This document shows, one piece after another, positions 1 through 5,437 of a stretch of DNA of 5,437 bases. Location: the NCBI GenBank assembly GCA_029561505.1, contig JAKQXK010000175.1:1-5437 (forward strand), given 5' to 3'. The position numbers and the translations under genes were made by a program. Source of the stretch: Spirochaetota bacterium (lineage in GTDB: Bacteria > Spirochaetota > Leptospiria > Turneriellales > Turneriellaceae). The notes beneath the pieces are model-generated. The model did not search any database. It was not told the DNA's origin and worked only from the letters and a program-made list of their open reading frames with translations. The stretch's first letter is position 1. The number at the start of each line of letters is the position of its first letter.

Positions 1-186
1 CACCTCGGCGCTCTTGGCCTTCTGCTCGAGTTGCTGCGTCGCAAGCCGCGAAAACAGCGAAACGGAGAGAACGAAATAGATCGCTGAAAACAGGGCGCCA
101 ACAGCCAGCATAATGAGCCCGAGCGTCAGCGTTAGCCTGACAGCAAGGGCGGGGTGCGGTTTCGCAACAGCAGGCGATGAGGACAT
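1..186 (-). CDS. N-terminus of a membrane (sensor-like) protein, partial
   Basis: This is a leftward open frame of 62 codons from an ATG at 186 to the window edge, with no stop, so only the N-terminus is present. Residues 1-17 are a short polar, Ala/Pro-rich segment (MSSSPAVAKPHPALAVR) with positive charges that predict a cytoplasmic N-terminus. Residues about 18-45 form one hydrophobic helix (LTLTLGLIMLAVGALF and onward). Residues 46-62 are amphipathic and charged (RLATQQLEQKAKSAEV), like the start of a helical extracytoplasmic or signalling linker. This layout is common in sensor kinases, cyclases, chemoreceptors and SpoIIE-type phosphatases, but no diagnostic domain lies inside the window, so I assign no function. 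The start is supported by a well-formed promoter just upstream, although that promoter leaves almost no 5' leader and I see no Shine-Dalgarno sequence. The gene is divergent from ppdK. Confidence 0.7.
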   Translation of the reverse strand, partial: MSSSPAVAKPHPALAVRLTLTLGLIMLAVGALFSAIYFVLSVSLFSRLATQQLEQKAKSAEV

Positions 187-191
187 ACGTA

Positions 192-219
192 TTTATATGA
201 TCGGCAGACCGGGCGTCAA
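192..219 (-). promoter_or_regulatory. Sigma70-type promoter for the leftward membrane protein gene
   Basis: Read leftward, TTGACG (219-214) is followed after 16 nt by TATAAA (197-192). This is 5 of 6 matches to each of the -35 and -10 consensus boxes, with a near-ideal spacer. The predicted transcript start, about 7 nt past the -10 box, falls at 184-186, on or next to the ATG of the leftward gene. The promoter call is from the consensus only. Confidence 0.6.
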
Positions 220-226
220 TTTTGAG

Positions 227-242
227 TGTAAACTCGTTTACA
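227..242. promoter_or_regulatory. Perfect palindrome, candidate operator between divergent genes
   Basis: TGTAAACTCGTTTACA is a perfect inverted repeat with 7-bp arms (TGTAAAC and GTTTACA) around a 2-bp centre. It lies in the 83-bp gap between the leftward membrane gene and ppdK, 7 bp upstream of the leftward -35 box and 27 bp upstream of the ppdK ATG. Symmetry, size and position fit the operator of a dimeric helix-turn-helix regulator able to control either or both genes. The regulator family cannot be identified: similar arms occur in operators of several families, and no regulator gene is present in the window. Confidence 0.5.
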
Positions 243-253
243 AGACGTCAAAA

Positions 254-268
254 ACTCAGGTGCTGAGT
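254..268 (+). promoter_or_regulatory. ppdK ribosome binding site within a small hairpin
   Basis: A Shine-Dalgarno-like AGGTG at 258-262 lies 7 nt before the ATG at 270 and supports that start. The same stretch is a perfect inverted repeat, ACTCAG (254-259) and CTGAGT (263-268), around a GTG loop. In mRNA the hairpin would place the Shine-Dalgarno partly in the stem and partly in the loop, ending one base before the start codon. The three-base loop and short stem make it only marginally stable. I could not find a convincing -35/-10 pair for ppdK in the gap. Confidence 0.45.
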
Positions 269-269
269 A

Positions 270-2987
270 ATGGCGCAAACAGTCCAACCCGGCAAATTCG
301 TTTATTTCTTCTCAGCCAGCCGCACCGAAGGCGGCGCCGGCGACAAAAAGCTGCTCGGCGGTAAGGGTGCAAACCTCGCAGAAATGACCACATTGGGCAT
401 TCCGGTGCCTCCGGGCTTTACGATTTCAACCGAAGTTTGCACGTATTATTACGCAAACGGCAACCAATACCCAGCCGACCTGCAGGCGCAGATCGATAAG
501 GGTATCGCCGAGCTTGAGGCGGCCATAGGCAAAAAATTCGGAGATAAAACGAACCCGCTGCTGGTCTCTGTGCGCTCGGGCGCCCCGGTTTCGATGCCCG
601 GCATGATGGATACCATCTTGAATCTCGGCCTCAACGACGAAACGGTTGCGGGCCTCATCGCAAGCACCGGCAATGCGCGCTTTGCTTATGATAGCTACCG
701 CCGCTTCATTCAGATGTATGGCAACGTCGTTTTGGGAATGAAGCACCACGACTTCGAGCACATTCTCGACGCACTCAAAAAATCGAAAGGTGTCACCGAA
801 GATCTCGCGCTCGACGCCGAAGACCTGAAAAAGCTGATCGCCGACTACAAGGTCGAGGTGAAAACCAAGATCGGTCGCGACTTTCCCCAGGCGCCAAAAG
901 AACAGCTGATGGGCGCCATCGACGCCGTCTTCGCCTCGTGGATGAACGACCGCGCGATCACCTATCGCAAACTCAATAGTATTTCAGAAGCGCTCGGCAC
1001 TGCCGTCAACGTGCAGTCGATGGTGTTCGGTAATATGGGCGACGACTGCGGTACCGGTGTGGCGTTCACCCGTAACCCCGCCAATGGCGAGCGCAAATTC
1101 TATGGGGAGTTCTTAATGAACGCACAGGGCGAAGACGTCGTCGCGGGCATTCGCACTCCCCTTTCTATTGAAAAGCTCGGTGAAAAAATACCCGAAGCGC
1201 TCAAAGAGCTGCACGGGTACGCCGACAAACTCGAGCAGCATTACAAAGACATGCAAGATATCGAGTTCACTATCGAACGCTCGAAACTCTATATGCTGCA
1301 GACGCGCTCGGGTAAGCGCACCGCATTTGCCGCGATTCGCACCGCTGTTGAAATGGTCGATGAAAAACTGATCGATGAAAAAGCGGCGCTGAAGCGCATC
1401 GATGCGAGCACGTTACCATCGCTGCTGGCAAAAATCTTCGATGAAAAAGAGAAGAAAGATGTTCTCGCCAAAGGCCTTGTGGTCGCAACCGGCTTGCCAG
1501 CCGGCCCCGGTGCCGCGAGTGGCAAAATTGCGCTCACGGCAGAAAAAGCCGTCGAATGGGCTGCGGCAGGCGTGAAGTCTATTCTCGTGCGTGTCGAAAC
1601 TTCGCCCGAAGATATTTCAGGTATGCACAGCTCTGAGGGCATTCTGACTGCTCGTGGCGGTATGACTTCACACGCAGCCGTTGTTGCGCGAGGCATGAAC
1701 AAACCATGTATCGTAGGCTGCAGCGCGCTCGAAGTTGACTATAAGACGGGCACAGTAGAATTTAATTCAGGTACAACCAAGGCAGTTAAACTAAAAGAAG
1801 GCGACCACATCTCGATCGATGGTTTCACAGGTCAGGTTCTGAACGCATCGCTGAATACGATTCCGAGCGAGCTCGAACAGGTATTCGTCACCAAAACTCT
1901 ACCGGTTGAAAAATCGCTGCTGGCCCAACAATACGCCCGCATCATGCAATGGTCAGACAAATACAGCCGGCTGAAGGTACGCACGAACGCCGACACGCCT
2001 GAAGACGCAGCAGTCGCGCGCAGCTATGGCGCGATGGGCATCGGGCTTTGCCGCACCGAGCACATGTTCTTTGCCGAAGAACGTATCGCGGCAATGCGCG
2101 AAATGATTCTGTCATCAAGCGTCGAAGAACGCGAAAAGGCGCTCGCGAAACTTCTGCCTTACCAGCGCGCCGACTTCAAGGGAATCTTCTCCGCGATGGA
2201 AGGGCTGTCGGTTACCGTGAGGCTTCTCGACCCCCCTCTGCATGAGTTCTTGCCACACGAAGAGGCGCAGATTGAAGAGCTCGCAAAGGCATTCGGCAAA
2301 ACCTCGCAGTACGTTCATAAAAAAATGGACGATCTCAAAGAGTTTAACCCCATGCTCGGCCACCGTGGCTGCCGCCTAGGCATCACTTACCCTGAAATCA
2401 CCGCGATGCAGACGCGCGCGATTATCGAGGCTGCTGCTGAATTACTGAAAGAAGGTAAAAAAGTATTTCCTGAAATTATGGTGCCGCTCGTCGGTCACTA
2501 CAAAGAGCTCGCGAACCAGGCGAAGGTCATTCGTGAGACTGCTGATGCAGTGATGAAAGAAAAAGGCATCAAGGTCGATTACGCACTCGGCACGATGATC
2601 GAAGTGCCGCGCGCAGCGGTCACTGCCGACGAAATTGCGCAGCACGCTGAGTTCTTCAGCTTTGGCACGAATGACCTGACACAGATGACCTCAGGCTTCT
2701 CGCGCGACGACTCAGAGCACTACCTGCCCTATTACATCGAAAAGGGCATATATCCGCAAAATCCGTTTCAGGTATTTGACTGGGAAGGCGTCGGCAAACT
2801 CGTCGAGATAGCCATTGAAAAAGGCCGCCAGACCAACCCGAAAATCAAACTCGGTGTTTGTGGCGAGCATGGTGGCGACCCGGCATCGATCGGCTATTGC
2901 CACCGCATCGGGCTCGACTATGTTTCGTGCTCACCCTATCGTGTGCCGATCGCAAGGCTCGCCGCCGCTCAGGCAGCGCTAAGCTAA
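270..2987 (+). CDS. ppdK: Pyruvate, phosphate dikinase (complete)
   Basis: A 905-residue cytoplasmic enzyme that reversibly converts pyruvate, ATP and Pi into phosphoenolpyruvate, AMP and PPi. It serves either gluconeogenic PEP formation or PPi-dependent glycolytic ATP formation. The length fits bacterial PPDK (about 870-910). Residues about 20-350 are the ATP-grasp nucleotide domain: GGKGANLAEM with K32, SVRSGAPVSMPGMMDT with R102, and E332, Q344 and R346 near its end. The swivelling phosphohistidine domain follows, with GGMTSHAAVVAR; H468 is the phosphorylated histidine and T466 the position regulated by phosphorylation in plant enzymes. From about 540 to the end is the PEP/pyruvate TIM barrel: R571, R595 (GLCRTEHMFF), R651, E778 (GTMIEVPRAA), D802 (FGTNDLTQM) and catalytic C864 (VCGEHGGDP). 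No key residue is missing. The ATG at 270 follows AGGTG by 7 nt and gives the usual family N-terminus. It is monocistronic here, facing the caspase-like gene tail to tail. Confidence 0.98.
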   Translation: MAQTVQPGKFVYFFSASRTEGGAGDKKLLGGKGANLAEMTTLGIPVPPGFTISTEVCTYYYANGNQYPADLQAQIDKGIAELEAAIGKKFGDKTNPLLVSVRSGAPVSMPGMMDTILNLGLNDETVAGLIASTGNARFAYDSYRRFIQMYGNVVLGMKHHDFEHILDALKKSKGVTEDLALDAEDLKKLIADYKVEVKTKIGRDFPQAPKEQLMGAIDAVFASWMNDRAITYRKLNSISEALGTAVNVQSMVFGNMGDDCGTGVAFTRNPANGERKFYGEFLMNAQGEDVVAGIRTPLSIEKLGEKIPEALKELHGYADKLEQHYKDMQDIEFTIERSKLYMLQTRSGKRTAFAAIRTAVEMVDEKLIDEKAALKRIDASTLPSLLAKIFDEKEKKDVLAKGLVVATGLPAGPGAASGKIALTAEKAVEWAAAGVKSILVRVETSPEDISGMHSSEGILTARGGMTSHAAVVARGMNKPCIVGCSALEVDYKTGTVEFNSGTTKAVKLKEGDHISIDGFTGQVLNASLNTIPSELEQVFVTKTLPVEKSLLAQQYARIMQWSDKYSRLKVRTNADTPEDAAVARSYGAMGIGLCRTEHMFFAEERIAAMREMILSSSVEEREKALAKLLPYQRADFKGIFSAMEGLSVTVRLLDPPLHEFLPHEEAQIEELAKAFGKTSQYVHKKMDDLKEFNPMLGHRGCRLGITYPEITAMQTRAIIEAAAELLKEGKKVFPEIMVPLVGHYKELANQAKVIRETADAVMKEKGIKVDYALGTMIEVPRAAVTADEIAQHAEFFSFGTNDLTQMTSGFSRDDSEHYLPYYIEKGIYPQNPFQVFDWEGVGKLVEIAIEKGRQTNPKIKLGVCGEHGGDPASIGYCHRIGLDYVSCSPYRVPIARLAAAQAALS

Positions 2988-3006
2988 AATCCGGGCGGTT
3001 TTTGAG

Positions 3007-3027
3007 CGCGCATCTGGCAGATGCGCG
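3007..3027. terminator. Strong hairpin between convergent genes, possible terminator
   Basis: CGCGCATCT (3007-3015) and AGATGCGCG (3019-3027) form a perfect 9-bp GC-rich stem with a GGC loop. It is centred in the 46-bp gap between the convergent stops of ppdK (2987) and the caspase-like gene (3034). The position suggests a shared bidirectional terminator. Neither strand has a T tract directly after the stem: the five Ts at 2999-3003 precede it on the plus strand. It may therefore be a weak intrinsic terminator, a 3'-end stabilising stem, or an aid to Rho-dependent termination. Confidence 0.45.
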
Positions 3028-3033
3028 TGGCGA

Positions 3034-4167
3034 TTATTGTGAGGCGCAGGCCGAACTGTGCAGCGAGGCGATATGGCCCTCGTAAGCCCAGACCGCCGAA
3101 CGAAAGCGCGGCCAGTTTTTTTGCCTTAAGCCCATCTGCATCGTGCGTGAAAGTTGCACCATCTGTTTGTCGCCGCCTGCCTGCACCAGCGCGGTAACCA
3201 TTTGCTGATAACCCGAGAGCTCTTGCCGCTGGCGGCGAAAGTCAAATTTCGCTGGCATGCTCGATTTCACAGTGGCGAGCGCAGACGCAAATTCACCCAA
3301 AGCTTTACACTGCTCGTTGTGCTCTTCTGGAGGTTCGGGCTCTGCAGTGTGTATTTCATGGGTCTGCTCGACACTCGCCTGCGGCGTCTGCACAGCGTCG
3401 CCTTTGACGAGTTCATATTGAGGGTCTTGGGTTTTTTGCTGCGGGCTGTTGATGACAATTTGTCGGGTCGCGAGCTTCATGATGTTATCCCAATTCGCCG
3501 TAGTGCTCTTTACCTCAGCGCGCACGATTGACAAAAAGCGGCTTGTGAAAGCGCCACCGGTTGCGTCTTGCCCGAACGAAAACTGGCCGACGATCGAACC
3601 CGATGCGTAGATGCGGCCTGAGAACTCGACAAACAGTTTGCGCCAGGCTTCGTCTTGGTCTTCGAGCATGGCGCGCGAGTTGATGCCTGCCTGCGGCAGA
3701 TCAATGTAGTTGTTGCACGAGTCGCTGATCGCAATCACCATGCGGGGCTTTTTCGCGTCGATGGTGTCGATGACCCACTGAAAGTCGACACCCTTGGTGC
3801 CGGCATCAGGTATGTAGAGCAATGGCCAGCGCGTTTTTACGGGCTGCGTGCGAAAACCGTGCCCCGAATAATAGAAAATCACCGCGTCGTCGCTGTCGAC
3901 TTTCAGGTTCTTGACTGCATCCATAATCGGGCGGGACTTTAGGCCAGCGCCTTTGATGACCTTCAGATCGAGCTTGAGACCCGTACGGGCAGATATCTGC
4001 TGCGCGAAACCTTCGAAGTTGGCCAGATCGGTGACGACTGATTTGCCGATCGAGCGGTCATTGGTATCACCTACCAGCAGCACGCGCAACGAACCGGCAA
4101 ATGCCGGTGAAACGCCCATGACGAGAACGGCGGCAGCGAGTGCGCCGCGAAAAAAAGACCGCTTCAT
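3034..4167 (-). CDS. Exported caspase-like cysteine protease (peptidase C14 family)
   Basis: A 377-residue protein with a clear signal peptide (MKRSFFRGALAAAVLVMGVS, then PAFA, likely cut after residue 24), so it is probably periplasmic or secreted. Residues about 25-240 match a caspase-fold domain. Its first strand and loop are LRVLLVGDTNDRSIGKSV. The catalytic histidine is H103 in FYYSGHGF and the catalytic cysteine is C151 in AISDSCNNY. A further conserved-looking stretch, GGAFTSRFL, ends near 212. D149, two residues before the cysteine, is the position that binds basic P1 residues in metacaspases, so Arg/Lys specificity is more likely than Asp; this is inference. Residues about 241-285 are a Gln/Pro/Glu-rich linker. 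Residues about 286-377 are a mainly helical tail I do not recognise, with C287 and C374 near its ends. The ATG is 1 nt after the lipoprotein stop, with AGAAGG 8 nt upstream. Substrate and role are unknown. Confidence 0.88.
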   Translation of the reverse strand: MKRSFFRGALAAAVLVMGVSPAFAGSLRVLLVGDTNDRSIGKSVVTDLANFEGFAQQISARTGLKLDLKVIKGAGLKSRPIMDAVKNLKVDSDDAVIFYYSGHGFRTQPVKTRWPLLYIPDAGTKGVDFQWVIDTIDAKKPRMVIAISDSCNNYIDLPQAGINSRAMLEDQDEAWRKLFVEFSGRIYASGSIVGQFSFGQDATGGAFTSRFLSIVRAEVKSTTANWDNIMKLATRQIVINSPQQKTQDPQYELVKGDAVQTPQASVEQTHEIHTAEPEPPEEHNEQCKALGEFASALATVKSSMPAKFDFRRQRQELSGYQQMVTALVQAGGDKQMVQLSRTMQMGLRQKNWPRFRSAVWAYEGHIASLHSSACASQ

Positions 4168-4168
4168 G

Positions 4169-4714
4169 TCAGTTGCCTTCTTTCAGGGCAGCGAGATTCG
4201 GGTCAGAGGGAAAAATCTCGCGAGCGAGCGCGAGAATTTCTTTGCGGGCCGGGTCAAAATCTTCTAGATTACCTTGCTTGCCTTCACGACCATAACTCAC
4301 CTCGTTGCAGGTGAAACAAAACAGCGCGTGAGACTGTTTACCCGCCTTCTCGAAGATAAAACCGACGTACGGCACGAACTGGCAGCGTTTTGCCGATTTG
4401 AAGTCGTATGTGTTGACGTCAAAGACGACTGACTGCAGGCGCTTCACCTGGTCAGCGTTAAGAATTTTTCCCTTTTTGACGATCGCGTACCCTTCGAGAT
4501 TCTCTTTTTTGGCGCCTGAGGTCGGGTCAGAATTGACAATCACGGGTATCACACGCTGGGCGTCGGCATAAATTTCAGTGCCTGCCAATAACTTTTCGAC
4601 CTGCGGGTCGGTTTTTCCCGTGAACATAAAACGCTCCTTCGGTGCATCACCCGATTTGCAGGCACTCACAGAGAGGCCAACCGCAACCACGGCGAATAGA
4701 ATGTTATTTTTCAT
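4169..4714 (-). CDS. Small lipoprotein with a Cys...CxxC motif, function unknown
   Basis: A 181-residue protein. Residues 1-18 form a lipoprotein signal peptide (MKNNILFAVVAVGLSVSA) ending in the lipobox VSAC, so C19 is the predicted lipidated cysteine; K20 and the polar residues after it give no inner-membrane Asp signal. The mature part is mixed alpha/beta in character. It contains C111 (KRCQFVPYVGFIF) and C133/C136 in LFCFTCNEVSYG, a spacing resembling uncharacterised bacterial proteins with a Cys, then a CFxC pair; that resemblance is from memory. The three cysteines could bind metal or form a disulfide. The end (residues 155-177) is a predicted helix followed by FPSDPNLAAL. I do not recognise a named family. 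The gene is 57 bp after the HIT gene and 1 nt before the caspase-like gene, pointing to co-expression with the protease. The Shine-Dalgarno is weak, so the start rests mainly on the signal peptide. Confidence 0.85.
   Translation of the reverse strand: MKNNILFAVVAVGLSVSACKSGDAPKERFMFTGKTDPQVEKLLAGTEIYADAQRVIPVIVNSDPTSGAKKENLEGYAIVKKGKILNADQVKRLQSVVFDVNTYDFKSAKRCQFVPYVGFIFEKAGKQSHALFCFTCNEVSYGREGKQGNLEDFDPARKEILALAREIFPSDPNLAALKEGN
4176..4181 (-). promoter_or_regulatory. Ribosome binding site of the caspase-like gene, inside the lipoprotein gene
   Basis: Read leftward, AGAAGG lies within the last codons of the lipoprotein gene and 8 nt before the ATG at 4167. It overlaps the upstream coding end, and the stop TGA (4171-4169) is one base from the ATG. 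This geometry fits translational coupling and decides the caspase-like start. Confidence 0.6.
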
Positions 4715-4751
4715 GAAGCGCTGATGGCCCGCGCGGCTGAGAAGTCAATAC

Positions 4752-4781
4752 AATATACGGCAGACCGGTACTCTATGAGAA
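4752..4781 (-). promoter_or_regulatory. Weak candidate promoter before the lipoprotein-protease pair
   Basis: Read leftward in and just before the 57-bp gap after the HIT gene, TTCTCA (4781-4776, 4 of 6 to the -35 consensus) is followed after 18 nt by TATATT (4757-4752). The start would fall near 4745, giving a leader of about 30 nt to the lipoprotein ATG at 4714. The -35 overlaps the HIT stop region. This is weak evidence; read-through from the HIT gene is equally possible. Confidence 0.25.
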
Positions 4782-5195
4782 GGCGAGATGTTCTGAAGTC
4801 TGCAGCCGGCGCAAGAACGCTTCTTTTTCCTCATTATTATGGCGTTCAATCTCAATATTGCCCCAGACCGGTTTCGGCCAGGCGGCGTCTGTGGTGAAGC
4901 GTGCGAGCACATGCACGTGCAGCTGCGGCACCATGTTGCCGAGCGCGGCGACGTTGATTTTATCGGGTTTGAATTCTTGCTTCAGCAACTCGCTGACGCG
5001 CGCAATCTCGCGCATCAGCTGCTGCTGTTCGCTTTCGCTGAGATCGATCAATTCGCGCACACCCGCCACGCGCGGCACCAGAATGAGCCATGGCAGTGCC
5101 CGGCAATCCATCGCAACGAGCCGGCACAGCGGCAGCTCTTTGACGGCGAAAGTGTCGGCGGCAAGCTGCGGGTGCAGTGCAAATGTTTCAGGCAT
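4773..5195 (-). CDS. HIT-family (histidine triad) protein
   Basis: A 140-residue soluble protein of the histidine triad superfamily, whose members hydrolyse or transfer nucleotidyl groups, for example from AMP conjugates or dinucleoside polyphosphates. The signature is near the C-terminus: MVPQLHVHVLARF, with H93 as the expected nucleophile and H95 as the last triad histidine. The first triad position is Q91 rather than His. This Q-x-H-x-H form, followed by DAAWPKPVWG (103-112), is typical of one common bacterial subgroup, so the change is probably not inactivating. Upstream, PWLILVPRV (35-43) is the usual strand before the triad and E53-E75 forms the central helix. The length is normal. The ATG overlaps the end of the HAD gene by 8 nt (ATGCCTGA contains its stop), so translation is likely coupled; I see no clear Shine-Dalgarno. 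The exact substrate cannot be assigned. Confidence 0.92.
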   Translation of the reverse strand: MPETFALHPQLAADTFAVKELPLCRLVAMDCRALPWLILVPRVAGVRELIDLSESEQQQLMREIARVSELLKQEFKPDKINVAALGNMVPQLHVHVLARFTTDAAWPKPVWGNIEIERHNNEEKEAFLRRLQTSEHLAFS

Positions 5196-5437
5196 ATTGC
5201 AGCAGGTCGGCGAAGCGGTCGAGCTTCACAGCCCATTTGGTAATTTCGCCCGCAGGCGCATGGCCATAAGCGCACCACGCAAAATCGCAGTCGATTGCTT
5301 CGGCAGCCTCGAGGTCGCTGAGTCGGTCACCCACCATCACAATCTTTTCGCGCGCGATGCCCATTGAGGTATAATGGCGCATGATGTCGCTCTTAGTGAA
5401 AATTTTTTCACCGTCAATATAAGTGGGATATATCACG
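5188..5437 (-). CDS. HAD-superfamily hydrolase, C-terminal part
   Basis: The last 82 codons of a leftward gene that enters from the right edge; the frame is open to the window end and there is no real start in view (the codon at 5436-5434 is an internal GTG). Visible are the back half of a haloacid dehalogenase fold: a lysine at FTKSDIMRHY, the expected motif III position, and motif IV in IVMVGDRLSDLEAAEA, where GD and the later D bind catalytic magnesium. AYGHAPAGEI follows, like the Gly-rich loop of phosphoglycolate-phosphatase-type enzymes. It is probably a phosphatase of a small phosphorylated metabolite; the substrate and the nucleophile-bearing N-terminal half are outside the window. 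Its stop lies inside the start of the HIT gene (8-nt overlap), so the two are likely in one operon. Confidence 0.88.
   Translation of the reverse strand, partial: VIYPTYIDGEKIFTKSDIMRHYTSMGIAREKIVMVGDRLSDLEAAEAIDCDFAWCAYGHAPAGEITKWAVKLDRFADLLQYA

Noticed and set aside
227..242. BirA or LacI/CcpA-type operator identity for the palindrome
   Set aside because: The arms TGTAAAC/GTTTACA resemble BirA half-sites, but those are separated by about 15 bp rather than 2. LacI/CcpA sites have a symmetric CG centre, which is absent here. The regulator is left unnamed.
113..364. Small rightward open frame of 83 codons across the divergent gap and the start of ppdK
   Set aside because: It overlaps the membrane-protein N-terminus on the other strand and the ppdK start in another frame. 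Its product is Arg-rich and featureless, typical of a shadow frame.
1289..1702. Leftward 137-codon open frame inside ppdK
   Set aside because: It is fully antisense to the conserved swivelling-domain region of ppdK, and its composition is that of a shadow frame.
4150..4156. Run of seven Ts at codons 4-6 of the caspase-like gene as a phase-variation tract
   Set aside because: Seven bases is short for a contingency tract, and such runs are common by chance; the frame is intact.
4858..5367. Rightward 169-codon open frame opposite the HIT and HAD genes
   Set aside because: It is antisense to two genes with clear family motifs; its Ser/Cys/Arg-rich product has no domain, as expected for a shadow of GC-rich coding DNA.
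5434..5436. GTG codon as a start for the HAD gene
   Set aside because: Starting there would leave only the motif III-IV half of the fold; the frame is open to the window edge, so it is an internal valine codon.
1..5437. tRNA, rRNA, CRISPR array, insertion sequence or attachment site
   Set aside because: I saw no cloverleaf, no regularly spaced direct repeats, no transposase motif and no paired terminal repeats on either strand.

Overview
The window is bacterial chromosomal DNA with moderately high GC (by eye, mid-50s percent), dense coding and short intergenic gaps. It carries no mobile element, RNA gene or CRISPR array that I can see. The organism cannot be fixed from this sequence. A PPi-linked pyruvate phosphate dikinase next to exported caspase-like and lipoprotein genes would suit a moderately GC-rich spirochaete of the Leptospiraceae type (Turneriella-like) or a deltaproteobacterium-like lineage; this is a low-confidence inference.

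Layout: (a) 1-186, leftward: the first 62 codons of a membrane protein that runs off the left edge, with one N-terminal transmembrane helix, sensor-like. (b) 187-269: a divergent regulatory region holding a near-consensus leftward promoter, a perfect 7+7 bp palindrome that looks like an operator, and a small hairpin over the ppdK ribosome binding site. (c) 270-2987, rightward: complete ppdK, pyruvate phosphate dikinase, with all expected catalytic residues. (d) 2988-3033: a 46-bp convergent gap with a strong 9-bp hairpin. (e) 3034-5437, leftward: a four-gene series, read right to left: the end of a HAD-family hydrolase, a HIT-family protein overlapping it by 8 nt, a small lipoprotein 57 bp further on, and an exported caspase-like (C14) protease starting 1 nt after the lipoprotein stop.

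How the parts may work together: PpdK interconverts pyruvate and phosphoenolpyruvate with ATP/AMP and PPi and is a stand-alone central-carbon gene here. HAD and HIT are soluble housekeeping-type phosphate/nucleotide enzymes and look like a co-translated pair. The lipoprotein and caspase-like protein are the least ordinary part of the window. Both carry export signals and their genes are tightly coupled, so they probably act together in the cell envelope. Their substrate and role cannot be read from the sequence. Nothing else suggests a new system; the exported protease/lipoprotein pair and the divergent control region deserve the most attention.
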